Shown in pieces: positions 16,408 through 24,707 of a DNA stretch of 42,038 nucleotides (position 1 is the stretch's first letter; each line of letters starts with the position of its first letter). The DNA lies in assembly GCF_003172935.1 (NCBI RefSeq), contig NZ_QGKS01000175.1, positions 1 to 42,038 of the forward strand, given 5' to 3'. This DNA is from Micromonospora sicca (GTDB lineage Bacteria > Actinomycetota > Actinomycetes > Mycobacteriales > Micromonosporaceae). A program made the position numbers and the translations under genes. The notes under the pieces were generated by a model that saw only the letters and a list, made by a program, of their open reading frames with translations, did no database searches and was not told where the DNA came from.

Positions 16408-17228
16408 TTGACTGCTCCGAGCGCCAGGCCGGAGACGAAGTGCCGCTGGAAGCGCAGGAACACCAGCAGCGTCGGTACCGCCGCGATGACCGTGCCGGCG
16501 GCGATGACGTTCCACGACGAGACGAACTGGCCCTGCAACCCGAGCAGGGCGGGGGTCACCGGCATCTTGTCGTCGGTGCGCAGCACGGTGATCGCCCAGA
16601 GCAGGTCGTTGAAGATCCAGGTGAAGGAGAGCGCGCCCAGCGCGGCGAGCGCCGGACGGGTCAACGGGAGGATCACCCGGGCGAAGATCTGCCCCGGTCC
16701 GGCCCCGTCGATCGTGGCGGCCTCCTGCATTTCGCCCGGCAGGTCCCGCATGAAGCCATGCAGCACGAACGTGTAGAAGCCCAGCCCGAAGCCCACCTGC
16801 ACCGCGATCAGCGCGGCCAGGGTGTCGTACAGGCCGGTCAGTTCGCTGAACTTGCTGACCGGGATCAGCAGGATCTGCGGCGGCAGCAGGTTCCCGGCGA
16901 GCATGAGCAGCAGGATCACCCGTCGGCCGGGGATCCGGTAGCGGCTGAGCGCGAACGCCGCCAGCGCCGCCAGTACCAGGCTGAGGGCGACAGCGGGCAC
17001 GGTGACCAGCAGGCTGTTGATCAGGGCGCGCAGCTCACCGCCGTCGGTCCAGGCCTGCCGGTAGGTGTCCAGGGTGAACGAGTGTGGCAGGCTGCCCACC
17101 CCGTGCGCCGCGATGTCGTCGAAGGTCCTCGTCGACATGGCGACGACCCAGAGGATCGGGCCGAGCCACAGCAGGGCCAGCAGGCTCATGCCGGTGTGGA
17201 AAGCGCCGGTGCGCAGTGCGCGGATCAT
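16404..17228 (-). CDS. Sugar ABC transporter permease, MalG type
   Basis: The 274-residue protein has six predicted membrane segments and the conserved EAA loop (EMQEAATIDGAGPGQIFARVILP, about residues 185-207) that docks the ATPase. Together with the upstream permease it forms the membrane channel of a CUT1-type carbohydrate importer. The ATG at 17228 overlaps the stop of the other permease (ATGA) and its own stop overlaps the GH36 start (GTGA). No ATPase gene lies in the operon. In actinomycetes such importers commonly share a distant MsiK-type ATPase, which is inferred here. Confidence 0.95.
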   Translation of the reverse strand: MIRALRTGAFHTGMSLLALLWLGPILWVVAMSTRTFDDIAAHGVGSLPHSFTLDTYRQAWTDGGELRALINSLLVTVPAVALSLVLAALAAFALSRYRIPGRRVILLLMLAGNLLPPQILLIPVSKFSELTGLYDTLAALIAVQVGFGLGFYTFVLHGFMRDLPGEMQEAATIDGAGPGQIFARVILPLTRPALAALGALSFTWIFNDLLWAITVLRTDDKMPVTPALLGLQGQFVSSWNVIAAGTVIAAVPTLLVFLRFQRHFVSGLALGAVK

Positions 17229-18160
17229 GCGTCCTCCCGGAACGCGCGGACGAGGTAACCGAGGATGACCGCGAGCGCGAGTATGAAGATCACCACTGCG
17301 ATGGCGGAGCCGTAGCCCAGCCGCAGGCTCTGGAAGGCGGCCGAGTACATGTAGGTGCTCAGCAGCTCGGACGAGTGGTAGGGCCCGCCGTGGGTCAACG
17401 CCCACACGATGTCGAACGAACGCAGCGAGTCGATCACGATGACCGAGAGCACCACCGCGTTGACGCCGCGCAGCTGAGGGATGGTCACGTGCCGGAGCCG
17501 CTGCCGGGCGTTGGCGCCGTCCATCCGGGCCGCCTCGTGCAGCGCGGGGTCGATCGCCTTCAGCCCGGCCAGGTAGAGCACCATGACGTAGCCGATCTGC
17601 CGCCACAGGGCGGGCAGGATCACCGCGTAGAGCGCGGTCTGCGGGTCGGCGAGCCAGGGCCGGATCAGCTGCTCCAGGCCGACCGCGCGCAGCAACTGGT
17701 CGGCCAGCCCGTCGGGCTGGTAGAAGACCCGCCAGACCAGCGCCGTCACCACCAGGCTGAAGACCACCGGGGTGAACAGCGCGGCGCGGTAGAAGCCGAC
17801 CCCGCGCCGCTCGCGTTGCAGCAGCAGCGCCATCCCGAACCCGCCGAGGACCGACAGCCCGCCGAAGAGCACCAGCCAGATGACGGTGTTGACCAGCGCA
17901 CCCCGGAAGACCGCGTCGCCGGCCAGCTCCGTGTAGTTGCCGAAACCGATGAACGTGGGCGGTTCGAGGCCGTCCCACCGGGTGAGCGAGAAGTAGAAGC
18001 CCTGCAGGGCGGGCCAGAACACCCAGATGCTCTCGACCGCGAAGGGCACGAGGACGAACGCCACCAGCAGCGGCGACGGCCGGTTGGCCCGGCGCCGCCG
18101 CTGCTTGGGCGTTGGTCCCGCCGCCGAGGTGCGGAAGGTGGCTGGTGCGAGCGTCGACAT
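17225..18160 (-). CDS. Sugar ABC transporter permease, MalF type
   Basis: The 311-residue protein begins with a basic cytoplasmic tail (PKQRRRRANRPSP) and has six hydrophobic segments. Its EAA loop is ALHEAARMDGANARQRLRHVTIP. It pairs with the MalG-type permease downstream to form the channel of a CUT1 importer. The ATG at 18160 shares one base with the stop of the binding-protein gene (TGATG), so the three transport genes are translationally coupled. Confidence 0.95.
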   Translation of the reverse strand: MSTLAPATFRTSAAGPTPKQRRRRANRPSPLLVAFVLVPFAVESIWVFWPALQGFYFSLTRWDGLEPPTFIGFGNYTELAGDAVFRGALVNTVIWLVLFGGLSVLGGFGMALLLQRERRGVGFYRAALFTPVVFSLVVTALVWRVFYQPDGLADQLLRAVGLEQLIRPWLADPQTALYAVILPALWRQIGYVMVLYLAGLKAIDPALHEAARMDGANARQRLRHVTIPQLRGVNAVVLSVIVIDSLRSFDIVWALTHGGPYHSSELLSTYMYSAAFQSLRLGYGSAIAVVIFILALAVILGYLVRAFREDA

Positions 18161-19452
18161 CAGCCCTTGAAGACCTTCTCGGCGCCGGCCTGCCACTCGC
18201 GCAGGATCGCGTCGATCTGGTCGGGCTTGTCGATGAACTTCGTGAGCGCGGTGTCCGCGGTCGGCTGCAACGCGTCGCTGGAGTCGCGGTTGAAGAACTG
18301 GGTGAGTTCCTTGGCGTTGTCCAGCATCGCCTTGCCCTTGACGACCAGCGGGCTGTCGGCGGCCTTCGCCTTCGGGTGCGCGGGCAGGACGATGCCGGAG
18401 CTGCTCTGGATGTACGTCTCCTGCGCCTGCACCGAGGCCAGGTAGGTCAGCAGCGCCTTGGTGCCGGCCGGGTTCGCCGTCTTCGCGCTGGCGAAGAAGC
18501 CGTCGGTGGGCGCCTCCTCGGCGACCGGCACCGCCGGGTCGATGATCGGGAACTGGAAGAAGTCGAGGTCGCCGAGGGCGTCCTTCGGGGCGGCGTCGGC
18601 GAAGAAGGTGCCGATGAGGAACATCCCGGTCTTGTTCGCCAGCAGCGCCGTGGTCGCCTCCTGGAACGGGTAGGCCTTGCCCTTCGGGTCGAAGTAGGGC
18701 AGCACCTCGCGCCACCGCGCGAAGACCGCCTTGACCTTCGGGTCGTCGAAGCGCTGCTTGCCGGCGAGGAGTTCCCGGTGGAACGGGGCGCCGTTGATCC
18801 GGATGTTCAGGTAGTCGAACCAGGCCGAGGCGACCCAGGGGGTGTCGCCCAGGCCGATGCCGATCGGCGCGACGCCCTTGCTCTTCAGCGTCTGGCAGAG
18901 CGTGATGAACTCGGCCCAGGTCTTCGGCTCCTGCACGCCCCACTTGGCGAAGTTGGACTTGCGGTAGAAGAAGCCCCACCAGTAGTTGGTCATCGGCACG
19001 AAGATCTGCTTGCCGGTCGGGTCGGTGGAGATGTTCCGCAGCGACTGGGGGTAGTCGCCCAGCCCCTGCCAGACGTCGGAGACGTCGAGCAGGAGATTCT
19101 TGCTGGCGTAGTTGTTGGCGACCGAGCCGGCGTACCAGGTGTAGAGGTCCGGCGGGTTCGCGGAGGTCAGATAGGTCGGCAGCTGCGTGCGGTAGGTCTC
19201 GGAGGCGATGGTGTTCACCGTCGCCCTGCCGCTGCCCTGCTTGTTGAAGTTCTCGATGATCTTCTCCATCGCCGCCTTCGCCTGCGGCGAGGAGAGGTTC
19301 GACTGGAGGCTGATCGCGCCGGACGCCTTGTCCGCCGGGCCACTGGCGGAGCTGGCGCACGCGCTCAGCAACGAGCTGGCGCCGAGCGCGCCGACGCCGG
19401 CGAGGCCGAGGTGCCCAAGGAATCGGCGGCGACTGGGGTCGAAGTCGCTCAC
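18160..19452 (-). CDS. Sugar-binding lipoprotein of an ABC importer
   Basis: The 430-residue protein is an extracellular solute-binding protein (family 1). Its N-terminus carries twin arginines (SRRRFLG), a hydrophobic segment and the lipobox LLSAC with lipidated Cys32, so it is probably exported by Tat and anchored to the membrane surface. Aromatic motifs (DLYTWYAGS, NYWWGFFYRKSNF, ASAWFDYLN) fit carbohydrate stacking. It is first in the operon with two permeases and the GH36 enzyme, which makes alpha-galactosides the likely ligand. The GTG start follows GGGACCA. Transcription starts in the 150-base divergent region shared with the galactose-oxidation operon. Confidence 0.95.
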   Translation of the reverse strand: MSDFDPSRRRFLGHLGLAGVGALGASSLLSACASSASGPADKASGAISLQSNLSSPQAKAAMEKIIENFNKQGSGRATVNTIASETYRTQLPTYLTSANPPDLYTWYAGSVANNYASKNLLLDVSDVWQGLGDYPQSLRNISTDPTGKQIFVPMTNYWWGFFYRKSNFAKWGVQEPKTWAEFITLCQTLKSKGVAPIGIGLGDTPWVASAWFDYLNIRINGAPFHRELLAGKQRFDDPKVKAVFARWREVLPYFDPKGKAYPFQEATTALLANKTGMFLIGTFFADAAPKDALGDLDFFQFPIIDPAVPVAEEAPTDGFFASAKTANPAGTKALLTYLASVQAQETYIQSSSGIVLPAHPKAKAADSPLVVKGKAMLDNAKELTQFFNRDSSDALQPTADTALTKFIDKPDQIDAILREWQAGAEKVFKG

Positions 19453-19547
19453 GGGGGTGGTCCCTTCCTCAGTGACACGATGCGTGACAACGCGGTTGTG
19501 TCAGTCATGTGAACGGTGTGGCCAGAAGGTTGCATCCGCCGCCCGCA

Positions 19548-19579
19548 GCTGTCAAGATGTATTACTAATTAATGATTAG
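19548..19579. promoter_or_regulatory. Divergent AT-rich promoter/operator of the galactose operons
   Basis: In the gap between the importer and the dehydrogenase operon lies an AT-rich block starting GCTGTCAAGATG. It includes an imperfect inverted repeat CTAATTAATGATTAG (19565-19579; 5-base perfect arms), a form typical of FadR-type GntR operators. On the minus strand it gives TTGACA (near 19556-19551), a candidate -35 for the importer operon. The same block, read in the same orientation relative to the gene, precedes GH27 at 11414-11450. Binding by the GntR regulator encoded at 20386 is inferred. Confidence 0.6.
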
Positions 19580-19602
19580 ATCTTCGAGGTTTCGGCGGAC
19601 GG

Positions 19603-20361
19603 ATGATCCACCACATGCGACGACTAGCGGGCAGGACCGCGCTGGTCACCGGGGCGCTCGGCGGGATAGGCGCGGCCACCGCCCGGCGGCTCGCGGCGGA
19701 GGGTGCGGCCGTCGGCCTGATGGACGTACGCGATCCCGCGCCGCTCGCCGAGGAGCTCGCCGCCGCGGGCGGTCGGGCGGTTCCCGTCGTCGCCGATGTT
19801 TCCGACGAGGCCGACTGGACCGCCGCCGTGGCAACGGTGCGACGCGCGTTCGGGCCGGTCGACATCCTGGTCAGCAACGCCTACGCCGTGGAGGCGGCCC
19901 CCGCCCACGAGACCAGCCGACGGTCCTGGGATCACCAGCTCGCGGTCAACCTCACCGGCGCCTTTCTCGGGGTGCGGGCCTGCCTGGACGATCTCCGCGC
20001 CGGTCGCGGCGCGGTGGTGGTGGTCTCCTCGGTGCATGCGCTGGTGGGCCTGCCCGGGCGGCCGGCCTACGCCGCCGCCAAGGGCGGTCTGGTCGCGCTC
20101 GGCCGGCAACTCGCCGTCGAGTACGGGCCGGACGTCCGGGTGAACACCGTGCTGCCGGGGCCGATTCTCACCCCGGCCTGGGAGGAGGTGTCCGAAGCGG
20201 ACCGACAGCGGAGCGTCGCGGCGACGGTCGCCAGGCGGTTCGGCACGCCGGACGAGGTGGCGGCCGCCGTGGCCTTCCTCGCCTCGCCGGACGCCGGCTA
20301 CATCACCGGCGCGAGCCTGGTGGTGGACGGCGGCTGGACCGCGGTGAAAGCCTCGGCCTGA
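19603..20361 (+). CDS. Short-chain dehydrogenase, probable galactose dehydrogenase
   Basis: The 252-residue protein is a classical SDR. It has the cofactor loop TGALGGIGAA at residues 17-26, an Asp in DVRD that favours NAD, the catalytic Ser in VVSSVHAL, Tyr156 and Lys160 in YAAAKGG, and the C-terminal GYITGASLVVDGGW. The usual NNAG motif is altered to SNAY. It is the first gene of the operon containing galactonate dehydratase and a lactonase, so oxidation of D-galactose to galactonolactone is the expected reaction; this is inferred from context. The ATG at 19603 is taken, though the Met at 19615 is also possible. The next gene begins 24 bases after its stop. Confidence 0.85.
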   Translation: MIHHMRRLAGRTALVTGALGGIGAATARRLAAEGAAVGLMDVRDPAPLAEELAAAGGRAVPVVADVSDEADWTAAVATVRRAFGPVDILVSNAYAVEAAPAHETSRRSWDHQLAVNLTGAFLGVRACLDDLRAGRGAVVVVSSVHALVGLPGRPAYAAAKGGLVALGRQLAVEYGPDVRVNTVLPGPILTPAWEEVSEADRQRSVAATVARRFGTPDEVAAAVAFLASPDAGYITGASLVVDGGWTAVKASA

Positions 20362-20385
20362 CCGATCGATACAGACGAGCGATAG

Positions 20386-21108
20386 GTGCGAAGAGCATTG
20401 ACAACGTACGCACGCCGCGGCCTGCACGGGCAGACCGTCGAGGTCATCGCGCGCCGAATCCTCGCCGGAGAGATCGCCCCCGGCGCGACGCTGGACATCA
20501 CCGCACTCCAGGCGGAGCTCGACGTCAGCCTCACCGCGCTGCGGGAGGCGCTCAAGGTGCTCGCCGCCAAGGGCATCGTGGACGCCCGGCAGAAGCGCGG
20601 CACGTTCGTCCGCCCCCGCGCGGACTGGAACCTGCTCGACGGTGACGTGATCCGTTGGCAGTTCGCCGAGGGCGCCGATCCGCGGCTGCTCGACAAGCTG
20701 CACGAGGTCCGCAGCATCATCGAACCGGCTGCCGTCCGGCTGGCGGCCGGCCGGGCCACCGACGACGACCTGGCCGCGCTGGACGGCGCGCTGGACGAGA
20801 TGGCCGCCGCGAAGGGCCGTCCGGCCGCCGCGGTCGCCGCCGACCTGAGCTTCCACCGCGCGCTGCTCGCCGCCACGCACAACGAGTTGCTGGAGCGCAT
20901 GGAGGTGGTCATGGAGACCGGCCTCGCCGAACGCGACCGCCTGGTGCACGGCGGCGAACCGCACGACGACCCGGTGCCGAGCCACCGGGCCGTGGTGGAC
21001 GCGATCCGGGCGCGGGACGCCACCGCGGCCGAGACCGCCATGCGGGGACTGCTGGAGAAGGCGGTGCGCGACGTCGAGAAGGTACGCGGGCAGAAGGGCA
21101 ACCGGTGA
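20386..21108 (+). CDS. GntR/FadR-family regulator (DgoR-like)
   Basis: The 240-residue protein has a winged helix at about residues 12-75 (ILAGEIAPGATLDI, LREALKVLAAKGIVDARQKRGTFVRP) followed by an FCD ligand domain. The latter has candidate metal ligands in LSFHRALLAATHN and PSHRAVVDAI. The linker WNLLDGDVIRWQF and the DPRLLDKLHEVRSIIEPAAVRLAAGRAT stretch closely follow the E. coli DgoR pattern, the galactonate-responsive repressor. It is placed inside the operon, and its stop overlaps the dgoD start (GTGA). It probably represses the galactose operons through the AT-rich element at 19548-19579, with galactonate or a later intermediate as inducer. Confidence 0.92.
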   Translation: MRRALTTYARRGLHGQTVEVIARRILAGEIAPGATLDITALQAELDVSLTALREALKVLAAKGIVDARQKRGTFVRPRADWNLLDGDVIRWQFAEGADPRLLDKLHEVRSIIEPAAVRLAAGRATDDDLAALDGALDEMAAAKGRPAAAVAADLSFHRALLAATHNELLERMEVVMETGLAERDRLVHGGEPHDDPVPSHRAVVDAIRARDATAAETAMRGLLEKAVRDVEKVRGQKGNR

Positions 21109-22250
21109 AGATCGACCGAATCGAGACCTTCCTCGTCGCACCACGGTGGCTGTTCTGCCGGGTGGAGACCGACGAGGGGCTGGTCGGCTGGGGCGAGCCC
21201 GTGGTGGAGGGGCGCGCCGAGGTGGTCCGCAGCGCCGTCGAGGTGCTGGCGGAGTACCTGATCGGCGAGGACCCCCTCCGGATCGAGCAGCACTGGCAGA
21301 TCCTCACCAAGGGCGGCTTCTACCGCGGCGGGCCCGTGCTGTCCAGCGCCGTCGCCGGTCTCGACCAGGCTCTCTGGGACATCGCCGGGCAGGCGTACGG
21401 CGCCCCGGTGCACGCCCTGCTCGGCGGTCCGGTCCGCGACCGGGTCCGGGTCTACTCCTGGATCGGCGGTGACGAGCCCGGCGAGGTCGCCGAGGCGGCC
21501 GCCGCGCAGGCCGCCGCCGGACTCACCGCGATCAAGATGAACGCCTGCGGTCGGCTCTCCGCGATTCCCACCCCCGCCGAGGTGGACGCCGTCGTCAGCC
21601 GCGTCGCCGCCGCCCGCGAGGTGCTCGGCGACAACCGCGACATCGCGCTGGACTTTCACGGCCGGGCCAGCGCCGCCGCCGTGCGTCGCATCCTGCCCGA
21701 GATTGCCGCCCTGCGACCGCTCTTCGTGGAAGAGCCGGTCCTCGCCGAACAGGCCCACCACCTGCACGACATCGTCACCGCCTCCCCGGTCCCGGTGGCC
21801 ACCGGCGAGCGGCTGTACGGTCGCGCCGAATTCCTCGGACCGTTGCAGGCCGGCGTAGCGGTGGTCCAACCGGACCTCTCCCACGCCGGCGGCATCTCCG
21901 AGGTCCGCCGGATCGCCGCCCTCGCCGAAACGTACGGTGCCGTGCTCGCCCCGCACTGTCCGCTCGGGCCGATCGCGCTCGCCGCCAGCCTCCAGGTGGC
22001 CCTCGCGACACCGAACTTCCTCATCCAGGAGCAGAGCATCGGCATCCACTACCACGCCGGCTCTGAACTCCTCGACTACGTGGTCGACCCGGCGCCGTTC
22101 CAGTTCGTCGACGGGCACATCAACCGGTTCGAGGCGCCCGGCCTGGGCATCACGGTCGACGAGGCGGCGGTCCGCGCCGCCGCGCGGACCGGGCACGCCT
22201 GGCGCAACCCGGTCTGGCGCCACGACGACGGCTCCTTCGCCGAATGGTGA
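21105..22250 (+). CDS. dgoD: D-galactonate dehydratase
   Basis: The 381-residue enolase-superfamily enzyme matches E. coli DgoD (382 residues) end to end. Shared features are ETDEGLVGWGEPVVEGRA near the start, GFYRGGPVLSSAVAG, DLSHAGGISE, APHCPLGPIALAAS and the C-terminus WRNPVWRHDDGSFAEW. Metal ligands Asp183, Glu209 and Glu235 fall at the same positions as in E. coli; His185 and His284 are the expected catalytic bases. It dehydrates galactonate to 2-keto-3-deoxygalactonate in the cytoplasm. The GTG start overlaps the regulator stop, and its own end overlaps the mutarotase-like gene by 7 bases. This is the most diagnostic gene of the pathway. Confidence 0.96.
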   Translation: MKIDRIETFLVAPRWLFCRVETDEGLVGWGEPVVEGRAEVVRSAVEVLAEYLIGEDPLRIEQHWQILTKGGFYRGGPVLSSAVAGLDQALWDIAGQAYGAPVHALLGGPVRDRVRVYSWIGGDEPGEVAEAAAAQAAAGLTAIKMNACGRLSAIPTPAEVDAVVSRVAAAREVLGDNRDIALDFHGRASAAAVRRILPEIAALRPLFVEEPVLAEQAHHLHDIVTASPVPVATGERLYGRAEFLGPLQAGVAVVQPDLSHAGGISEVRRIAALAETYGAVLAPHCPLGPIALAASLQVALATPNFLIQEQSIGIHYHAGSELLDYVVDPAPFQFVDGHINRFEAPGLGITVDEAAVRAAARTGHAWRNPVWRHDDGSFAEW

Positions 22251-23128
22251 GCGCCGACGACCGGCTGCCGGAGACCCCCGCGACGGAGATCCCGGTGCCG
22301 CTGCGCGTCGGCTCGGACCACCGCCATGGTGGCCGGTGGACGACCCTGCGCGGTGGCGGCCGGGAGTGGCTCTGGCGGCGGCCGGACACCGGCCGGGACG
22401 GGGTGCTGGCCGGTGATCCGTTCGTCGACGCGGGCGGCCTGGAGGAGTGCCTGCCGACGGTGCGCGGCCGACCCGACCACGGCGACGTCTGGTCCCGGCC
22501 CTGGCGCACCACCGGCCCGGGGGCCGCGACCATCGAGCGCCCGGACTTCACCTTGACCCGGCGGCTCACCGACCGGTCCGGCGTGGTGGTCGCCGACTAC
22601 CGCCTCCAGGCCGATCCCGGTTACCGCTTCATCTGGGCGGCCCACGCCCTGCTCGACGTTTCCCCCACCGCCCGGCTGGAGGCGCCTGCCGGCACCCCGA
22701 CCCGGCTCTACCCGGAAGCCGCCGCGCTGCTGCCCGCCGGCCCGTGGCCGGCCGGCCACCCGTGGCTGTCCGGGACGTGGCCCACGCCGGCCGGACTGCC
22801 GCTGGACCAGCTCGGCCCCGACGACGGCACCGCGGTCGGCGCGGTGCTGCTCGGCTGCCCGACCGTGCGGGTGAACGACGGCGCCGACCTGCTCACCCTG
22901 CACCTCGACTGTGACGGCCAACCCCGTTCCACCGCGCTCTGGCGCAACCTGCGCGGCTGGCCCACCGACGGTCCCTACCGCAGCATCGGCGTCGAACCCC
23001 TGCTCGGCGGCACCTTCGACCTCGCCGAAGCCGGACCCGACGACGCCGCCGAAGTCCCACCGAGCGGCGAGGTCACCTGGCGGTTGACCCTCTCCGCACA
23101 CCGATCATCCGGAGGCCGTCCCCGATGA
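22244..23128 (+). CDS. Aldose 1-epimerase (mutarotase)-like protein
   Basis: The 294-residue protein has the all-beta layout of galactose-mutarotase-like proteins: an N-terminal strand region with GLEECLPTV, a central FTLTRRLTDRSGVVVADYRL, PGYRFIWAAHALLDVSP and a C-terminal YRSIGVEPLLGGTFDLAEA. The canonical His/Glu pair is not obvious from motif alone, though His in WAAHALLD and Glu in GVEPLL are candidates. It would interconvert anomers so that the dehydrogenase receives beta-galactose, or act on a related sugar acid. It overlaps dgoD and the aldolase by a few bases on either side. Superfamily is likely, exact reaction inferred. Confidence 0.75.
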   Translation: MVSADDRLPETPATEIPVPLRVGSDHRHGGRWTTLRGGGREWLWRRPDTGRDGVLAGDPFVDAGGLEECLPTVRGRPDHGDVWSRPWRTTGPGAATIERPDFTLTRRLTDRSGVVVADYRLQADPGYRFIWAAHALLDVSPTARLEAPAGTPTRLYPEAAALLPAGPWPAGHPWLSGTWPTPAGLPLDQLGPDDGTAVGAVLLGCPTVRVNDGADLLTLHLDCDGQPRSTALWRNLRGWPTDGPYRSIGVEPLLGGTFDLAEAGPDDAAEVPPSGEVTWRLTLSAHRSSGGRPR

Positions 23129-23751
23129 ACCTGCTCGACTCCCTGCGGACCCACCGGCTGCTGGCGATCGTCCGTGGCCCGGACCCGGCGGCGGCACTGG
23201 CCTCGGTGCTGACCCTGGCCGACGCCGGCATCGCCCTGATCGAGGTGTCGCTGACCGGCGCCGGCGCGCTGGACACGATCCGCCGGGCCCGCGCCGCGCT
23301 CGGCGCCGACGCCCGACTGGGCGCCGGCACGGTGCTCAGTGCCGAGGATGCCCAGCGGGCCGCCGACGCCGGCGCCACCTTCCTGGTCACCCCGGCGCTC
23401 GCACCGAGCATCGCCGAGGCGGGCCGGCTGGGGCTGCCGGTGCTCGCCGGCGCGCTGACCCCCAGCGAGGTGGTACAGGCCGACGCGAGCGGGGCCGCCG
23501 CGGTCAAGCTGTTCCCCGCCGCCTCGCTCGGCGGGCCCGCCTACCTGGGTGCGTTGCGGGACCCGTTCCCGCGGACCGCGTTCGTGCCGGTCGGCGGCGT
23601 CGACGCGGACAGCGCGCGGGCGTACCTCGACCGGGGCGCGACCGCGGTCGGGGTCGGCTCACCGCTGCTCGGCGACGCCGTGCGCGGCGGAGACCTGGGT
23701 GCGTTGCGGGACCGGGCCGCCGCCTTCCGCGCCGGGGTGGCGCCGTCGTGA
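23125..23751 (+). CDS. KDPG/KDPGal aldolase (Eda/DgoA family)
   Basis: The 208-residue TIM-barrel protein has the family motifs LLAIVRG, LIEVSLTG with Glu40, RLGAGTVLS, FLVTPALAP, LPVLAGALTPSEV and AAVKLFPAA with the Schiff-base Lys128. In this operon it should cleave 2-keto-3-deoxy-6-phosphogalactonate to pyruvate and glyceraldehyde-3-phosphate, the DgoA reaction. A KDPG-active Eda-type enzyme cannot be excluded by sequence. The ATG overlaps the preceding stop by 4 bases and its stop overlaps the kinase start by 4 bases. Confidence 0.93.
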   Translation: MNLLDSLRTHRLLAIVRGPDPAAALASVLTLADAGIALIEVSLTGAGALDTIRRARAALGADARLGAGTVLSAEDAQRAADAGATFLVTPALAPSIAEAGRLGLPVLAGALTPSEVVQADASGAAAVKLFPAASLGGPAYLGALRDPFPRTAFVPVGGVDADSARAYLDRGATAVGVGSPLLGDAVRGGDLGALRDRAAAFRAGVAPS

Positions 23752-24689
23752 CCGACGTGCTCACCCTCGGTGAGACCATGGCGGCCTTCCGGGCCTCGGC
23801 TCCACTGCGGCTGGGCGGCCCGGTCCAGCTCTCCGTGGCCGGCGCCGAGTCGACCGTGGCGATCGGCCTGGCGCGACTCGGGCACCGCGCCCGCTGGATC
23901 GGTGTCACCGGGGCGGACGAACCGGGCGAGCTGATCCGGCGCACACTGCGCGCCGAGGGCGTCGACCTGACCCTGGCCCGGGTCGACCCGGACGCCCCGA
24001 CCGGACTGATCCTCTTCGAGTCCCGGGTGGGCGACATCAGCCGGGTCACCTACCACCGGACCGGATCGGCCGGTTCCCGGCTGGCCGCGTCGGACCTGAC
24101 CGCCGCCTTCACCGGTGCCGGGGCGCCACCCCGCGTCCTGCACGTCACCGGCATCACCTGCGCGCTGGGTTCCGGGCCGTACGAGGCCGTCAGGACGGCG
24201 GTGACCCGGGCCCGGGCCGCCGGGACCCTGGTCTGTCTGGACGTGAACCACCGGCGGCGGCTGTGGTCGTCGACCGAGGCCGCCGCGGCGCTGCGCCCGC
24301 TGCTGCCGTCGATCGACCTCGTGGTCGCCTCCGACGACGAGTTGGGCGTCCTCACCGACGCGGCCGATCCGGTCCGCGCCCTGCGCGACGCCGGCGTACG
24401 GGAGGTGGTGGTCAAGCACGGCGCGGGTGGCGCCACCAGTCACAGCGACCTCGGCAGCGTGCACCGGCCGGCCCGGCAGGTGCCGGTCGTCGACACCGTC
24501 GGTGCGGGCGACGCCTTCGTGGCCGGTCTGCTCTCCGGTCTGCTCGACGGCGCCGAGGTCGACGCCCGGCTCGACCGGGCGGTCACCACCGGCGCCTTCG
24601 CGGTCGCCACCCAGGGCGACTGGGAGGGCCTGCCCACCCGGGCCGAGCTGGCGCTGCTCGACCACGCGCCCGGCGGCGCCGTCCGCTGA
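23748..24689 (+). CDS. PfkB-family 2-keto-3-deoxy-galactonate/gluconate kinase
   Basis: The 313-residue protein is a ribokinase-fold sugar kinase. It has LTLGETMAAFR at the start, GAESTVAIGLARLG for sugar binding, LDVNHRRRLW in the middle, and DTVGAGDAFVAG with catalytic Asp255 near the end. The N-terminal segment resembles KdgK-type enzymes. It is not related to E. coli DgoK, which belongs to another fold, so the phosphorylation step of the galactonate pathway is filled here by a non-orthologous enzyme. It starts at a GTG overlapping the aldolase stop. Confidence 0.92.
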   Translation: MTDVLTLGETMAAFRASAPLRLGGPVQLSVAGAESTVAIGLARLGHRARWIGVTGADEPGELIRRTLRAEGVDLTLARVDPDAPTGLILFESRVGDISRVTYHRTGSAGSRLAASDLTAAFTGAGAPPRVLHVTGITCALGSGPYEAVRTAVTRARAAGTLVCLDVNHRRRLWSSTEAAAALRPLLPSIDLVVASDDELGVLTDAADPVRALRDAGVREVVVKHGAGGATSHSDLGSVHRPARQVPVVDTVGAGDAFVAGLLSGLLDGAEVDARLDRAVTTGAFAVATQGDWEGLPTRAELALLDHAPGGAVR

Positions 24690-24707
24690 CGACCGAGAGG
24701 AGACCTG

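Noticed and set aside
20298..22223. A 641-codon minus-strand frame opposite the GntR and dgoD genes
   Set aside because: Both plus-strand genes are unambiguous by motif and length; the minus frame is Gly/Val-rich mirror sequence.
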